In this document: in pieces, positions 16,447-25,159 of the stretch
How the letters are laid out: every line of letters begins with the position of its first letter
Numbering within the stretch: the first letter of the stretch is position 1
Assembly (NCBI RefSeq): GCF_019977335.1
Contig: NZ_AP024653.1
Coordinates: 1,054,001 to 1,118,000 of the forward strand
DNA from: Arthrobacter sp. NicSoilB4
Lineage (GTDB): Bacteria; Actinomycetota; Actinomycetes; Actinomycetales; Micrococcaceae
Direction of reading: 5' to 3'
Length of the DNA stretch: 64,000 nt
Notes under the pieces: model-generated
The model's database searches: none
Told to the model about the DNA's origin: nothing
Seen by the model: the letters and a program-made list of their open reading frames with translations, nothing else
Position numbers and translations under genes: made by a program

Positions 16447-17280
16447 TCAGCCCGCCGGGAGTTCCCAGCTGATGTGCCGGCGGACATCCGTCAGGTTCAT
16501 GGACTCGGCGAGGAACAGGTCATCGAGCATGTATTCGTCCACCCCCAGGATCCGGAGCCAGTGCCCGTATTCTTCGGGTTCGTCCCCGCCCTTTCCGCCC
16601 TCCAGCCAGCGGCTCGCGACGCAAACGCCCGTGCCGGCGTCGACCCTCACCAGCGTGCGGCCGGGCCGGCACAGCGGCGCAGCCGGGTCGCTGGGGCGGT
16701 ACCCGGGGTTCGGGGTGACAGTGACTTCCAGCGCGGGGCGGCCCTCGTGGAGGACTTCAGTGATGGTGCCCAGCTCCACGGCGTTCGAATTGGGGAATTC
16801 GAGCGGCACGGGGGCATTGCCTGCCAATTCCACGGGGTCCAGCGCGGCGGAAAAGCGTCCGTTGCCGAAGCCGGGCTCGCCGTAGGCTGCTTCGGGACGG
16901 CGCCGGACCAGGCCGCGGTCGTCGTAGACCGGTGTGACGAGGTGGGGCGGCAGCAGCCAGGTCTTCCGGGTGGACCGGACGTAAAACACGTCGCGGGAAT
17001 CATTGATTCCGGTGCTGCTTTGCAGGACCAGCCCGTCCGCGGTCTCCAGCCGCAGCGCACCGGGGCGGCGCAGCCAAGCGCGGACCAGGTCCGGAGCCGT
17101 TGCCGCCTCGGGGGTGCCGGCACCGGGGGCAAGGGGCCGGTCCAGGTACTCAAAGCGCAGGGAATGCCACTTCCACGGCGACGACCGGCAGAGGTTCCGG
17201 AAGGCGGCCGCCTGCTCCAGGGCGTCCCCGGGCGGGCGCGGCTCGCGCCGGTTCGAGTTGTCCCATGCGGCCATATCCAC
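16447..17280 (-). CDS. Conserved hypothetical protein of unknown function
   Basis: 277-residue soluble-looking protein without signal peptide or transmembrane segment. It is rich in beta-strand-like stretches (ALRLETADGLVLQSS, ALEVTVTPNPGYRPSDPA, GRTLVRVDAGTGVCVASRW), which resembles lipocalin/LolA-type beta folds that hold a hydrophobic ligand, but this is only an impression. The N-terminal region has FRNLCRSSPWKWHSLRFEY. I do not recognise a named family. Codon use and GC content look like the neighbours, so it is a real gene. It is divergent from the prepilin peptidase (53-bp gap) and upstream of the acetyltransferase on the same strand. Confidence 0.7.
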   Translation of the reverse strand: MDMAAWDNSNRREPRPPGDALEQAAAFRNLCRSSPWKWHSLRFEYLDRPLAPGAGTPEAATAPDLVRAWLRRPGALRLETADGLVLQSSTGINDSRDVFYVRSTRKTWLLPPHLVTPVYDDRGLVRRRPEAAYGEPGFGNGRFSAALDPVELAGNAPVPLEFPNSNAVELGTITEVLHEGRPALEVTVTPNPGYRPSDPAAPLCRPGRTLVRVDAGTGVCVASRWLEGGKGGDEPEEYGHWLRILGVDEYMLDDLFLAESMNLTDVRRHISWELPAG

Positions 17281-17333
17281 AGTTTACGCGCGGGCCCGGC
17301 CCTGTCAGCCGGAATTTCCAGTAGCATCCGAGG

Positions 17334-17897
17334 GTGATCCAACGACTCGGCGGACTGGGGGAAGCGACCCCGCTGGCCTTCTGGCTGGTGCTGCTGGCGT
17401 GCGCCTATCTGGCGGTCGCGGCCGTCCGGCTCACGGTCATTGATGTCCGCCACCATCTGCTGCCGGACCGGATCGTCTTTCCGGCCTATGCCGTCGCCGG
17501 GGTGCTCTTGCTCGGCGCAGCTGCGGTTCACACGGCGTCGGGTGCCGCTGCCTCGGCGGCAGTTCCCGACGGCGGCGCCGGGCTTTTCGGGGTGCCCGGG
17601 CTCCGCATTGTGGCCGGGGGAGCAACCTTGTGGCTGTTCTATTTCCTGCTGCGCGCCGTCTATCCGCCGGGGATGGGGTTTGGCGACGTCAAGCTGGCAG
17701 GCGTCCTCGGGATGTATCTGGGGTTCCTTGGGTGGCCGCACGTCTTCGCCGGGACGTTCGCCGCGTTCCTCTTCGGCGGACTGTGGAGCCTGGCCCTGCT
17801 GGTCTCGCGGCGCGGCAGCCTGAAGTCGAGCATTCCTTTTGGGCCGTTTATGCTGGCCGGTGCCGCGGCGGCCATGGCCCTGCTGCCGGCGGCCTGA
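17334..17897 (+). CDS. A24-family prepilin peptidase (short form)
   Basis: 187-residue membrane protein with about five or six hydrophobic helices and the two catalytic aspartates of A24 proteases: Asp37 in LTVIDVRHHLLPD and Asp118 in GFGDVKL. It lacks the N-terminal zinc-binding methyltransferase domain of full PilD, as in many actinobacterial and TadV/CpaA-type enzymes. Such enzymes cleave the leader of type IV or Flp pilins at the cytoplasmic face of the membrane. No pilin, secretion ATPase or Tad gene is seen in this window, so its substrates must be encoded elsewhere. GTG start. Confidence 0.86.
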   Translation: MIQRLGGLGEATPLAFWLVLLACAYLAVAAVRLTVIDVRHHLLPDRIVFPAYAVAGVLLLGAAAVHTASGAAASAAVPDGGAGLFGVPGLRIVAGGATLWLFYFLLRAVYPPGMGFGDVKLAGVLGMYLGFLGWPHVFAGTFAAFLFGGLWSLALLVSRRGSLKSSIPFGPFMLAGAAAAMALLPAA

Positions 17898-17939
17898 GGC
17901 AGGGTTCGGCGCCCCACGGACTTTGGCTAGGCTGGCGGG

Positions 17940-18410
17940 ATGGCAACCCCCGACTTCATTCTCAGACTGCGCGCCAAGATTGGCCACGAGACCCTGTGGA
18001 TTCCCGGCGCCCGGGCCGTGGTGTTCGACGACGCCGGCAGGGTCCTGCTCGGCCAACGGGCCGACAATGGCCAATGGGGGCTCATCACCGGGATTCTTGA
18101 GCCCGGGGAAGAGCCGGCGGCGGGCATGTTGCGGGAAGTCCTGGAGGAGACCGGCGTTGTGGCCGCCGCCGAACGGCTCGTTTCGGTGGATGCCGTCGGG
18201 CCCACCACGTATCCGAACGGGGACGTCTGCCACTTCCTTACCCTCGTGTTCCGGTGCCGCTACGTCTCCGGGGAGGCGCGGGTCAACGACGACGAATCCC
18301 TCGCCGTGGGCTGGTTCTTCCCGGAGGAGTTCCCGGCGATGATGCCCGGGCATCTGGAGAGCATCGACCGTGCGGCGCAGCCGGACGGTGCTGCCCACTT
18401 CCGGCGCTGA
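17940..18410 (+). CDS. Nudix hydrolase
   Basis: 156-residue Nudix protein with a complete Nudix box at residues 51-73 (Gly51, Glu57, then REVLEETGV), the metal site for hydrolysis of nucleoside diphosphates linked to another moiety. QWGLITGILEPGEEP and DVCHFLTLVFRCRYVSGEA fit the ADP-ribose pyrophosphatase/NADH-pyrophosphatase-like group, but substrate cannot be assigned. It lies 42 bp downstream of the prepilin peptidase on the same strand, so a shared transcript is likely without obvious functional link. Confidence 0.88.
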   Translation: MATPDFILRLRAKIGHETLWIPGARAVVFDDAGRVLLGQRADNGQWGLITGILEPGEEPAAGMLREVLEETGVVAAAERLVSVDAVGPTTYPNGDVCHFLTLVFRCRYVSGEARVNDDESLAVGWFFPEEFPAMMPGHLESIDRAAQPDGAAHFRR

Positions 18411-18526
18411 CGGCTTACGGATTCGCTGTTTGCCCATCCTGTCGGTGCCCCGCAGTAGCCTGCCCTTGTCCAGCCAGGCGCTGGGGAGAGTTGGCCCGGG
18501 TTCGCCCGGACCGGAAATGGGGAAGC

Positions 18527-19195
18527 ATGACCGACGCTGCACTGACACACGTTTACGTTCTCCTGGACCGATCAGGGTCCATGAGCGCCATTGCCGACGA
18601 CACAGTGGGCGGGTTCGCGGCCTTCGTGCGTGACCAGCAGTCCGTGGCAGGCCGGTGCCGGCTCTCGCTGGCCCAGTTCGACGACAGCTACGAGCGGGTC
18701 TATGCCGCTGTGGACATCCGGGACGTGCCACCGCTGGATCTGCAGCCGCGCGGCAGCACGGCACTGCACGATGCCATGATCCGGCTGATCGGCGAGGCCG
18801 GCGCCGAGCTGGCAGCCCTGCCGGAGGACCGGCGCCCCGGAACGGTGCTTGTCGCGGTCCTGACCGACGGCCACGAGAACTCCTCACGGGAAGCCACTGG
18901 CGCCATGGTCAAGGAGCTGGTCGAACGGCAGCAGGCCCAGTGGGGCTGGCAGTTCACCTATCTGGGCGCCAACCAGGACGCTGTGTTGACGGCTCGCGGG
19001 CTCGGCATCCGGGCCGAGGACGCCCTGACGTACGCCGCGGGGAACGTGGATGCTGCCTTCTCGGTCCAGTCGGCGAAAACGCGACGGCTGAGGGAAGCGC
19101 GGATCGGCGGGGCGAGCCTGGCGGACGCGGCTGCCGCGGCGGCCTACACCGCGGACGAGCGGGAGGCGGCCGGGGGAGGAGCGCCGCTGCCGTAG
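18527..19195 (+). CDS. von Willebrand factor A domain protein
   Basis: 222-residue cytoplasmic VWA protein. The metal-ion-dependent adhesion site is intact: DxSxS in LLDRSGSMS (Asp14, Ser16, Ser18), Thr in PRGSTALHDAM and Asp in VLTDGHENSS. The remainder (WQFTYLGANQDAV and an Ala-rich tail) is typical of stand-alone bacterial VWA proteins related to YegL/TerY. Such proteins scaffold metal-dependent complexes; the partner is unknown here. The ATG at 18527 is used because the open frame upstream overlaps the Nudix gene in another frame. Confidence 0.85.
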   Translation: MTDAALTHVYVLLDRSGSMSAIADDTVGGFAAFVRDQQSVAGRCRLSLAQFDDSYERVYAAVDIRDVPPLDLQPRGSTALHDAMIRLIGEAGAELAALPEDRRPGTVLVAVLTDGHENSSREATGAMVKELVERQQAQWGWQFTYLGANQDAVLTARGLGIRAEDALTYAAGNVDAAFSVQSAKTRRLREARIGGASLADAAAAAAYTADEREAAGGGAPLP

Positions 19196-19222
19196 GAGGC
19201 GGGCGCCGGTAGCACGCACGGA

Positions 19223-19260
19223 GGCGGCCGGCGCCTTTCGCAGGAAAGGTGCCGGCCGCC
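19223..19260. terminator. Bidirectional terminator-like hairpin between VWA gene and fumC
   Basis: A 16-bp stem with one G-T wobble (GGCGGCCGGCGCCTTT at 19223-19238, partner 19245-19260) closes a 6-nt loop in the 142-bp convergent gap. AAAGG/CCTTT at the loop end and lack of a long T-tract make it a strong hairpin but an imperfect classical terminator. Confidence 0.65.
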
Positions 19261-19337
19261 GTCGGATGCTGCCGTGTCTGGCACTGCCGTGCCCGCCCTG
19301 CCGCACCGGACGGGCGCGGCAGCGGGGCGCGCGGGTG

Positions 19338-20774
19338 CTAGGCCTTGTGCGGCGGACGGGTCATGGACATGACGTCCAGGGCGGTGTCCAGCTGCTCCTC
19401 AGTCAGTTCGCCGCGCTCCAGGAAGCCCATGGCCACCACGGTTTCGCGGATGGTGAGGCCCTCGGCCACGGACTTCTTCGCGATCTTCGCGGCGTTCTCG
19501 TAGCCGATGAACTTGTTCAGCGGGGTGACGATCGAGGGTGACGCCTCGGCGAGGAAGCGGGCGCGCTCGACGTTGGCGGTGATGCCGTCGATCATCTTGT
19601 CCGCCATGACACGGCTGGTGTTGGCCAGCAGTCGCACGGACTCGAGCAGGTTGGCGGCCATCACGGGGATGCCGACGTTGAGCTCGAACGCGCCGTTGGT
19701 GCCGGACCACGCGATGGCGGTGTCGTTGCCGATGACTTGGGCGCAGACCATGATGGAGGCTTCGCAGATGACCGGGTTGACCTTGCCCGGCATGATCGAC
19801 GAGCCCGGCTGCAGGTCCGGGATCGTGATTTCGCCGAGGCCTGTGTTGGGGCCGGAGCCCATCCAGCGCAGGTCGTTGTTGATCTTCATGAAGGAGATCG
19901 CGATGTTGCGCAGCTGGCTGGAGGCCTCGATCAGGCCGTCCCGGTTGGCCTGGGCCTCGAAGTGGTCGCGGGCCTCGGTCAGCGGGAGGCCGGTGTCGGC
20001 GGAGAGCAGTTCGATGACACGCTCCGGGAAGCCGGCCGGGGTGTTGATGCCGGTGCCGACGGCGGTGCCGCCGAGCGGAACTTCGGCGACGCGGGGGAGG
20101 GAGGCATTGATGCGTTCGATGCCGTAGCGGACCTGCGCGGCGTAGCCGCCGAACTCCTGGCCGAGTGTCACCGGGGTGGCATCCATGAGGTGCGTGCGGC
20201 CGGATTTCACGACGTCCTTGAACTCGACAGCCTTGCGCTCCAGGGACTCCGCGAGGTAGCCCAGCGCCGGGATCAGGTCGTTGATCAGGGCGGAGGTGGC
20301 TGCCACGTGGACCGAGGTGGGGAAGACGTCGTTGGAGGACTGCGAGGCGTTGACGTGGTCGTTCGGGTGGACCACCTTGTCGCTGCCGCCGGCCTTGAGC
20401 GCGCGGGTGGCCAGTTCGGCAAGGACCTCGTTGGTGTTCATGTTCGACGAGGTGCCCGAGCCGGTCTGGAAGACGTCGATCGGGAAGTCGCCGTCGTACT
20501 TGCCCGTGGCGACCTCATCAGCGGCGTCGGCAATTGCCTGGGCGAGCTCGCCGTCGAGCACTCCCAGTTCTGCGTTGGCCTGGGCTGCGGCCTTCTTCAC
20601 CCGGGCCAGGGCTTCGATGTGGGCGCGCTCGAGGGTCTTTCCGGAGATCGGGAAGTTTTCGACGGCACGCTGCGTCTGGGCGCGGTACAACGCGTTCACG
20701 GGGACGCGGACTTCGCCCATCGTGTCGTGTTCAATGCGGAACTCTTCAGTGTTCAAATCTGCTGTGGAAGTCAT
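19338..20774 (-). CDS. fumC: Class II fumarate hydratase
   Basis: Iron-independent fumarase of the TCA cycle, converting fumarate to L-malate. The 478-residue protein has the superfamily signature [11 protein letters not shown] that carries the catalytic Ser loop, [12 protein letters not shown] (about 107-118) in the active site, [19 protein letters not shown], and [11 protein letters not shown] with the catalytic His. Length fits FumC (about 465). Corresponds to Rv1098c in the same block. The carbonic anhydrase lies upstream on the same strand, 86 bp before the fumC start. Confidence 0.95.
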   Translation of the reverse strand: MTSTADLNTEEFRIEHDTMGEVRVPVNALYRAQTQRAVENFPISGKTLERAHIEALARVKKAAAQANAELGVLDGELAQAIADAADEVATGKYDGDFPIDVFQTGSGTSSNMNTNEVLAELATRALKAGGSDKVVHPNDHVNASQSSNDVFPTSVHVAATSALINDLIPALGYLAESLERKAVEFKDVVKSGRTHLMDATPVTLGQEFGGYAAQVRYGIERINASLPRVAEVPLGGTAVGTGINTPAGFPERVIELLSADTGLPLTEARDHFEAQANRDGLIEASSQLRNIAISFMKINNDLRWMGSGPNTGLGEITIPDLQPGSSIMPGKVNPVICEASIMVCAQVIGNDTAIAWSGTNGAFELNVGIPVMAANLLESVRLLANTSRVMADKMIDGITANVERARFLAEASPSIVTPLNKFIGYENAAKIAKKSVAEGLTIRETVVAMGFLERGELTEEQLDTALDVMSMTRPPHKA

Positions 20775-20860
20775 GGGGCTAGCTTATTGGGCGGAGGCGT
20801 TCCACCGAAAACCATGAACCGCTTGCTACCGGGCTGCCGCAGGACCGCAGCGGTGGGACC

Positions 20861-21475
20861 TTAGATCTCACCGATTCCGGAAACGATGTCCGCCCGGCCG
20901 TCGGCGAGGCTGTAGGCGAGGCCGATCACTGCCGCCCGGCCGCCCTCGACGGCGTCGGAGATCACCCGCGAGCTGTCCACGAGGCGCTGCGACGTCTGTT
21001 TCACGTTTTCGACCACCATGTCGTTGACATCGTGCTGGTTGTTGCGCAGGGAGGTCAACACCGACGGCGTGATGCGCTCCACGAGGCTGCGCATGAAGCC
21101 CACGGGCATCTGTCCGGTTTCCACCGCGGCCTTGGTGGCCGTGACCGCTCCGCAGCTGTCGTGCCCCAGGACCACGATCAGCGGCACGCCGAGGACGCTG
21201 ACGCTGTACTCGAGGGATCCGAGCACGGCGTCATCGATCACCTGGCCCGCGGTGCGGACGACGAAGGCGTCCCCGAGGCCGAGATCGAAGATGATTTCGG
21301 CGGCCAGGCGGGAATCCGAGCAGCCGAAGATCACGGCGAAGGGGTGCTGGTTCTCCACGAGGGAGGAACGGCGCGACGCGTCCTGGTTGGGATGGGACGA
21401 TTCGCCGGAAACAAAGCGCTCGTTGCCTTCGCGGAGTCGACGCCAGGCAAGTGCGGGGGTGAGATATGTGGCCAC
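20861..21475 (-). CDS. Beta-class carbonic anhydrase
   Basis: Zinc enzyme interconverting CO2 and bicarbonate. The 204-residue protein has all zinc and dyad residues: Cys52, Asp54 and Arg56 in GCSDSR, and His105 and Cys108 in LGHDSCGAV. The order and spacing are those of beta-carbonic anhydrases. The N-terminal ALAWRRLREGNERFVSG is the usual family start. It starts 9 bp after the DUF4245 stop on the same strand, suggesting co-transcription. Bicarbonate supply for carboxylases is the likely role. Confidence 0.93.
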   Translation of the reverse strand: MATYLTPALAWRRLREGNERFVSGESSHPNQDASRRSSLVENQHPFAVIFGCSDSRLAAEIIFDLGLGDAFVVRTAGQVIDDAVLGSLEYSVSVLGVPLIVVLGHDSCGAVTATKAAVETGQMPVGFMRSLVERITPSVLTSLRNNQHDVNDMVVENVKQTSQRLVDSSRVISDAVEGGRAAVIGLAYSLADGRADIVSGIGEI

Positions 21476-21484
21476 GGCCTTACC

Positions 21485-22231
21485 TTACGGCGAAGGGGCC
21501 GGGGAGGGCGAAACTGTTGCAGTCGCAGTGCTGCCGGGTGACGCACTGCTAGCGGGAGCGGAATTGCCCTCGAGCGCCTTGACCACCGCGGCCGCCAGGA
21601 CCGTGAATTCATCCAGCTGGGCGGACCCGGCCAGAATGACCGTGGTCCCGCCGGCGTCGCGGAGCACCATGCTCTTTTCGCCCTTGCCGGTATCGCGCAG
21701 CTCCCAGTCCCGGCCTCCCGCGGCGCGGGTTCCGGTGACCGGGGCGCTCTTGACCTGCTGGAGCAGCCAGGTGGGATTGGACTGCCGCGTCTGCACCAGG
21801 CCGATGAAGGATTCCTTGGGGGTGAGGTAGCCGACCTCCCATGTGGGGACGCCGCTGCCCGTCCCGGACTCCCACCGGGCGTAATTTGCGCGGAATGTTT
21901 CGCCGGTTTCCGGGGCCGCGGGTGTGAATCCCGCCACATCTGCAGCGTTCCGCGCCACGGCGCTGACGTTGATGTCCGGGCGGTAGCCGTCGGACTTTGG
22001 CGACGGGTTCATCAGGACGATCGGCAGGAACGTGGCGATGCTCAGGACCAGCGCGATGATCATGCCGATCACGGAGGCGTTCGCGCGCTTCGCCGCTCCC
22101 GCGGTCAGGACGGGCTTGACGGGCGGCTGGCCGCCTGCGCCGGACGCTTCCTGGCCGGCCGTGCTGGCGGGGGAAGCTGGGGCTGCGGGGGGCGTTTCCT
22201 GCAATTCACTCACCCCTCTATAGTCGCCCAT
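21485..22231 (-). CDS. DUF4245 family membrane-anchored protein
   Basis: Protein of up to 248 residues with a Pro/Ala-rich cytoplasmic N-terminus (about 1-50), one transmembrane helix (VIGMIIALVLSIATFLPIVLM, trimmed here to about 54-73) and an extracytoplasmic domain of about 140 residues that ends in a Ser/Pro/Ala tail. It matches DUF4245, found beside glpX in actinobacteria (Rv1100 next to Rv1099c). Function unknown. The start is ambiguous: ATG at 22231 or GTG at 22213. It is divergent from glpX and leads the carbonic anhydrase. Confidence 0.78.
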   Translation of the reverse strand: MGDYRGVSELQETPPAAPASPASTAGQEASGAGGQPPVKPVLTAGAAKRANASVIGMIIALVLSIATFLPIVLMNPSPKSDGYRPDINVSAVARNAADVAGFTPAAPETGETFRANYARWESGTGSGVPTWEVGYLTPKESFIGLVQTRQSNPTWLLQQVKSAPVTGTRAAGGRDWELRDTGKGEKSMVLRDAGGTTVILAGSAQLDEFTVLAAAVVKALEGNSAPASSASPGSTATATVSPSPAPSP

Positions 22232-22285
22232 TCCGGGCCGATCTCACATTCGGTGGCGCCGGGCGGGGCTGGGCCGGCCGTTTCA

Positions 22286-22301
22286 CGGAATGGTCATTCC
22301 G
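22286..22301. promoter_or_regulatory. Candidate operator CGGAATG-N2-CATTCCG upstream of glpX
   Basis: A perfect 7-bp inverted repeat with a 2-bp spacer lies in the divergent DUF4245/glpX region, 121 bp before the glpX start. A possible -10 (TATGAT, 22324-22329) follows, with its -35 position falling at the edge of the repeat. A repressor or activator of gluconeogenesis could bind here. Confidence 0.35.
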
Positions 22302-22422
22302 AGACGCAGCTTTTCGCCGCGACTATGATCGATAACAGACGAGATCACTAACCAACGAATCACCGCGACGGATCGACCTGTCCGTGCGGCTTCAATGATC
22401 GCCACTCGAAGAAGAGGTTCAC

Positions 22423-23460
22423 GTGACACCAGCGCCAATGACCCAGAAGTACTCCACGCTTTCCCCGTCTCTCGCCGTCGGCATCGACGAGCCGGACCGC
22501 AACCTTGCTCTGGAACTTGTCCGCGTCACCGAAGCCGCTGCCATCGCCGGCGGCCACTGGGTCGGGTTCGGGGACAAGAACAAGGCCGACGGCGCCGCCG
22601 TCGACGCCATGCGCTCGTTCCTGCAGACCGTCCACTTCAACGGTGTTGTGGTTATCGGCGAAGGTGAAAAAGACGAAGCCCCGATGCTCTTCAACGGAGA
22701 GCGCGTCGGTGACGGCACCGGGCCCGAGTGCGATGTCGCCGTCGACCCGATCGACGGAACCCGGCTGACCGCCCTGGGCATCAACAACGCCCTCGCCGTC
22801 CTCGCCGTCGCCGAGCGCGGCTCGATGTTCGATCCCTCCGCGGTCTTCTACATGGAGAAGCTCGTCACCGGTCCGGAAGCCGCCGACATGGTTGACCTGC
22901 GCCTGCCGGTCAAGCAGAACCTGCACCTGATCGCCAAGGCCAAGGGCGTCAAGGTCAACCAGCTCAACGTGATGATCCTGGACCGCGACCGGCACCGCCC
23001 GCTCGTGGAGGAGATCCGCGAGGCCGGTGCACGGACCAAGTTCATCATGGACGGCGACGTCGCCGGCGCCATCGCCGCAGCCCGTTCGGGCACCGGCGTG
23101 GACGCCCTGATGGGCATCGGCGGAACGCCGGAAGGCATCGTGGCGGCCTGCGCCATCAAGTCCCTGGGCGGCGTGATCCAGGGCCGGCTGTGGCCCACCA
23201 GCGACGACGAGAAGCAGAAGGCAATCGACGCCGGCCACGACCTGGACCGGGTGCTGTCCACCAACGATCTCGTGTCCAGCGACAACTGCTACTTCGCCGC
23301 AACGGGCATCACCGACGGCGACCTGCTTAAGGGAGTGCGCTACTCCAAGGACAAGGTCCTTACCCAGTCCATCGTGATGCGCTCCAAGTCCGGCACCATC
23401 CGCTTCGTGGATGGCGAACACCAGGCCAGCAAGTGGGAAGGCTACGCGCGCAAGGGCTAG
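22423..23460 (+). CDS. glpX: Class II fructose-1,6-bisphosphatase
   Basis: Hydrolyses fructose 1,6-bisphosphate to fructose 6-phosphate, the key gluconeogenic step; in many actinobacteria GlpX is the only FBPase. The 345 residues carry the metal-binding VVIGEGEKDEAPM (about 74-86), the Li-sensitive phosphatase motif DVAVDPIDGTRL (about 104-115), MDGDVAGAI and GIGGTPEGIVAA. Corresponds to Rv1099c. The GTG at 22423 follows a purine-rich GAAGAAGAGG; an ATG five codons later is possible. A strong hairpin follows the stop. Confidence 0.95.
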   Translation: MTPAPMTQKYSTLSPSLAVGIDEPDRNLALELVRVTEAAAIAGGHWVGFGDKNKADGAAVDAMRSFLQTVHFNGVVVIGEGEKDEAPMLFNGERVGDGTGPECDVAVDPIDGTRLTALGINNALAVLAVAERGSMFDPSAVFYMEKLVTGPEAADMVDLRLPVKQNLHLIAKAKGVKVNQLNVMILDRDRHRPLVEEIREAGARTKFIMDGDVAGAIAAARSGTGVDALMGIGGTPEGIVAACAIKSLGGVIQGRLWPTSDDEKQKAIDAGHDLDRVLSTNDLVSSDNCYFAATGITDGDLLKGVRYSKDKVLTQSIVMRSKSGTIRFVDGEHQASKWEGYARKG

Positions 23461-23485
23461 CACCAGCCGCGACAGCCAGAACACC

Positions 23486-23520
23486 CGGATCCCGGGGCGC
23501 GTTTCGCGCCCCGGGATCCG
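23486..23520 (+). terminator. Intrinsic terminator-like hairpin after glpX
   Basis: A perfect 16-bp inverted repeat (CGGATCCCGGGGCGCG and its complement) with a 3-nt loop lies 25 bp after the glpX stop and 49 bp before galE. Only a short T-run (GTTT) follows, so termination may be partial. Confidence 0.75.
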
Positions 23521-23569
23521 CCGTTTCCGGGAGCGCCGGCGGGGCGGCCGGATTAGGTAGGGTGGAACC

Positions 23570-24544
23570 ATGACATGGCTTGTAACAGGTGGCGCAGGAT
23601 ATATCGGTTCGCACGTGGTTTCCGCTTTGCGCGGGGCCGGGATCCAGGCGGCGGTGATTGATTCGCTCTCCAGCGGGCACCGCGAGTTCGTCCCGGACGA
23701 CGTGCCGTTCGTGCACGGCACCATCCTCGACTCGGAGCTTGTGGCGCGCACCATGCTGGACCTTGGCGTCACCGGAGTGATCCATCTGGCCGGCTTCAAA
23801 TACGCCGGCGTTTCCGTCCAGGAGCCGCTGCTCACTTACGAGCAGAACGTCACCGGCACGGCTGAACTCCTGAAAGCGATGGAGCTCGCCGAGGTCGACA
23901 AGCTGGTCTTTTCCTCCTCCGCCGCAACGTACGGCACCCCCACCGGGGACATCGTCACTGAAGACACCCCGACGAACCCCGAGTCGCCCTACGGGGAGAG
24001 CAAACTGATCGGGGAGTGGCTGATCCGGGACCAGGGCCGTGCCCGCGGGCTGAAGCACACCTCTCTGCGGTACTTCAACGTGGTCGGCTCCGGCTCGCCC
24101 GATCTGTACGACACGAGCCCGCACAATCTCTTCCCGATCGTGCTCCGCGCGCTGACCGCGGGGAAGACCCCGCGGATCAACGGCACCGACTACAACACCG
24201 ACGACGGCACCTGCGTGCGGGACTACGTGCATGTCGCCGACCTGGCCACCTCGCACGTCGCGGCGGCCCAGGCCCTCGCCGCCGGCAGGCCCCTGGAACG
24301 CGTCTACAACCTCGGGTCCGGCGACGGACTCTCCGTCCGGCAGATCATGACGGCGATGGCCAAGGTCACCGGCATCGACTTCGAGCCGGAGATCGGCCCC
24401 CGCCGGGCCGGGGACCCGGACCGGATCGTGGCCGACGGCACCCTGGCCGCACGTGACCTGGACTGGAAGATGCGGCACTCCGTCGAGGACATGGTCGCCA
24501 GCGCTTACGAAGCGCAGAAGAAAGCAGCCTCCGCCGGAAACTAG
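23570..24544 (+). CDS. galE: UDP-glucose 4-epimerase
   Basis: NAD-dependent SDR epimerase interconverting UDP-glucose and UDP-galactose, for Leloir metabolism and for cell-surface glycan precursors. The 324-residue protein has the Rossmann motif TGGAGYIGSH (6-15), the catalytic Ser/Thr region FSSSAATYG and the Tyr141-x3-Lys145 pair in SPYGESKL. RYFNVVGSG and CVRDYVHVADLA are GalE hallmarks. The gene ends directly against a large repeat array and converges with the FemAB gene 615 bp away. Confidence 0.92.
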   Translation: MTWLVTGGAGYIGSHVVSALRGAGIQAAVIDSLSSGHREFVPDDVPFVHGTILDSELVARTMLDLGVTGVIHLAGFKYAGVSVQEPLLTYEQNVTGTAELLKAMELAEVDKLVFSSSAATYGTPTGDIVTEDTPTNPESPYGESKLIGEWLIRDQGRARGLKHTSLRYFNVVGSGSPDLYDTSPHNLFPIVLRALTAGKTPRINGTDYNTDDGTCVRDYVHVADLATSHVAAAQALAAGRPLERVYNLGSGDGLSVRQIMTAMAKVTGIDFEPEIGPRRAGDPDRIVADGTLAARDLDWKMRHSVEDMVASAYEAQKKAASAGN

Positions 24545-24555
24545 GGCCCGGGCGC

Positions 24556-25137
24556 GGACATGCCCAGTGCCCACCCTCAGGAATGGACATAGCGGGTTTA
24601 TGTCCACCCGCCGCGGCTGCCGCGGGACATGTCCAGAGTCGCGGTCCAGGTTCGTGCTGCGGCCACGGGACATGTCCAGTGTTCAGCCCGGACGACGCCG
24701 TGTCCCCGGGACATGCCCAGTGGTCACGCTCAGGAGTGGACATAGTGGGTTCATGTCCACTCACCGCGACTGCCGCTGGACATGTCCAGCGGCAGCCAGA
24801 TTGTTGCTGGCTCAGGTGGGGCATGTCCGGTGTTCAGCCCGGGTTGTTCCTACCCGAGGCGGGGCATGTCCAGTTTTCAGCCCGGACGACGTCGTGTCCG
24901 GGGGACATGCCGAGTGCTCACGCTCAGGAATGGACATAGTGGGTGTATGTCCACCCGCTGCGGCTGCCGCGGGGCATGTCCTGCGGCAGCCCGGGTTGGT
25001 GCTGTCTCAGGTGGGACATGTCCAGTGTTCATCCCGGATGACGCCCGAGTCCCGGGGACATGCCCAGTGCTCACGCTCAGGAATGGACATAGTGGGTGTA
25101 TGTCCACCCGCTGCGGCTGCCGCGGGGCATGTCCAGC
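24556..25137. repeat. Array of four long repeats built from RCATGYCC palindromes
   Basis: Four units start at 24556, 24709, 24903 and 25056, that is, with spacings of 153, 194 and 153 bp. The core of each unit (about 80 bp) starts GGACATGCCCAGTG, continues through CTCAGGAATGGACATA, and contains the hairpin TGGACATA-N7-TATGTCCA (8-bp stem). It ends in a G(G/A)CATGTCC palindrome. The second half of units 1-3 has further copies of ACATGTCCAGTGTTCAGCCC. The 41 extra bp in unit 2 are a duplication of this sub-repeat. The array fills the whole 615-bp gap between convergent galE and FemAB genes. Reading frames across it stay open because 153 is a multiple of 3, but there is no start context or family similarity, so it is called non-coding. 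Confidence 0.88.
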
Positions 25138-25159
25138 GCGACGCATGCCCGACGGCGGG

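Noticed and set aside
24556..25137. A CRISPR array
   Set aside because: Units are 153-194 bp, the 'spacers' are themselves repeated, and no cas gene is near.
24556..25137. Resemblance of the ACATGYCC sites to eukaryotic p53 half-sites
   Set aside because: Coincidental match of a short symmetric motif; no such protein in bacteria.
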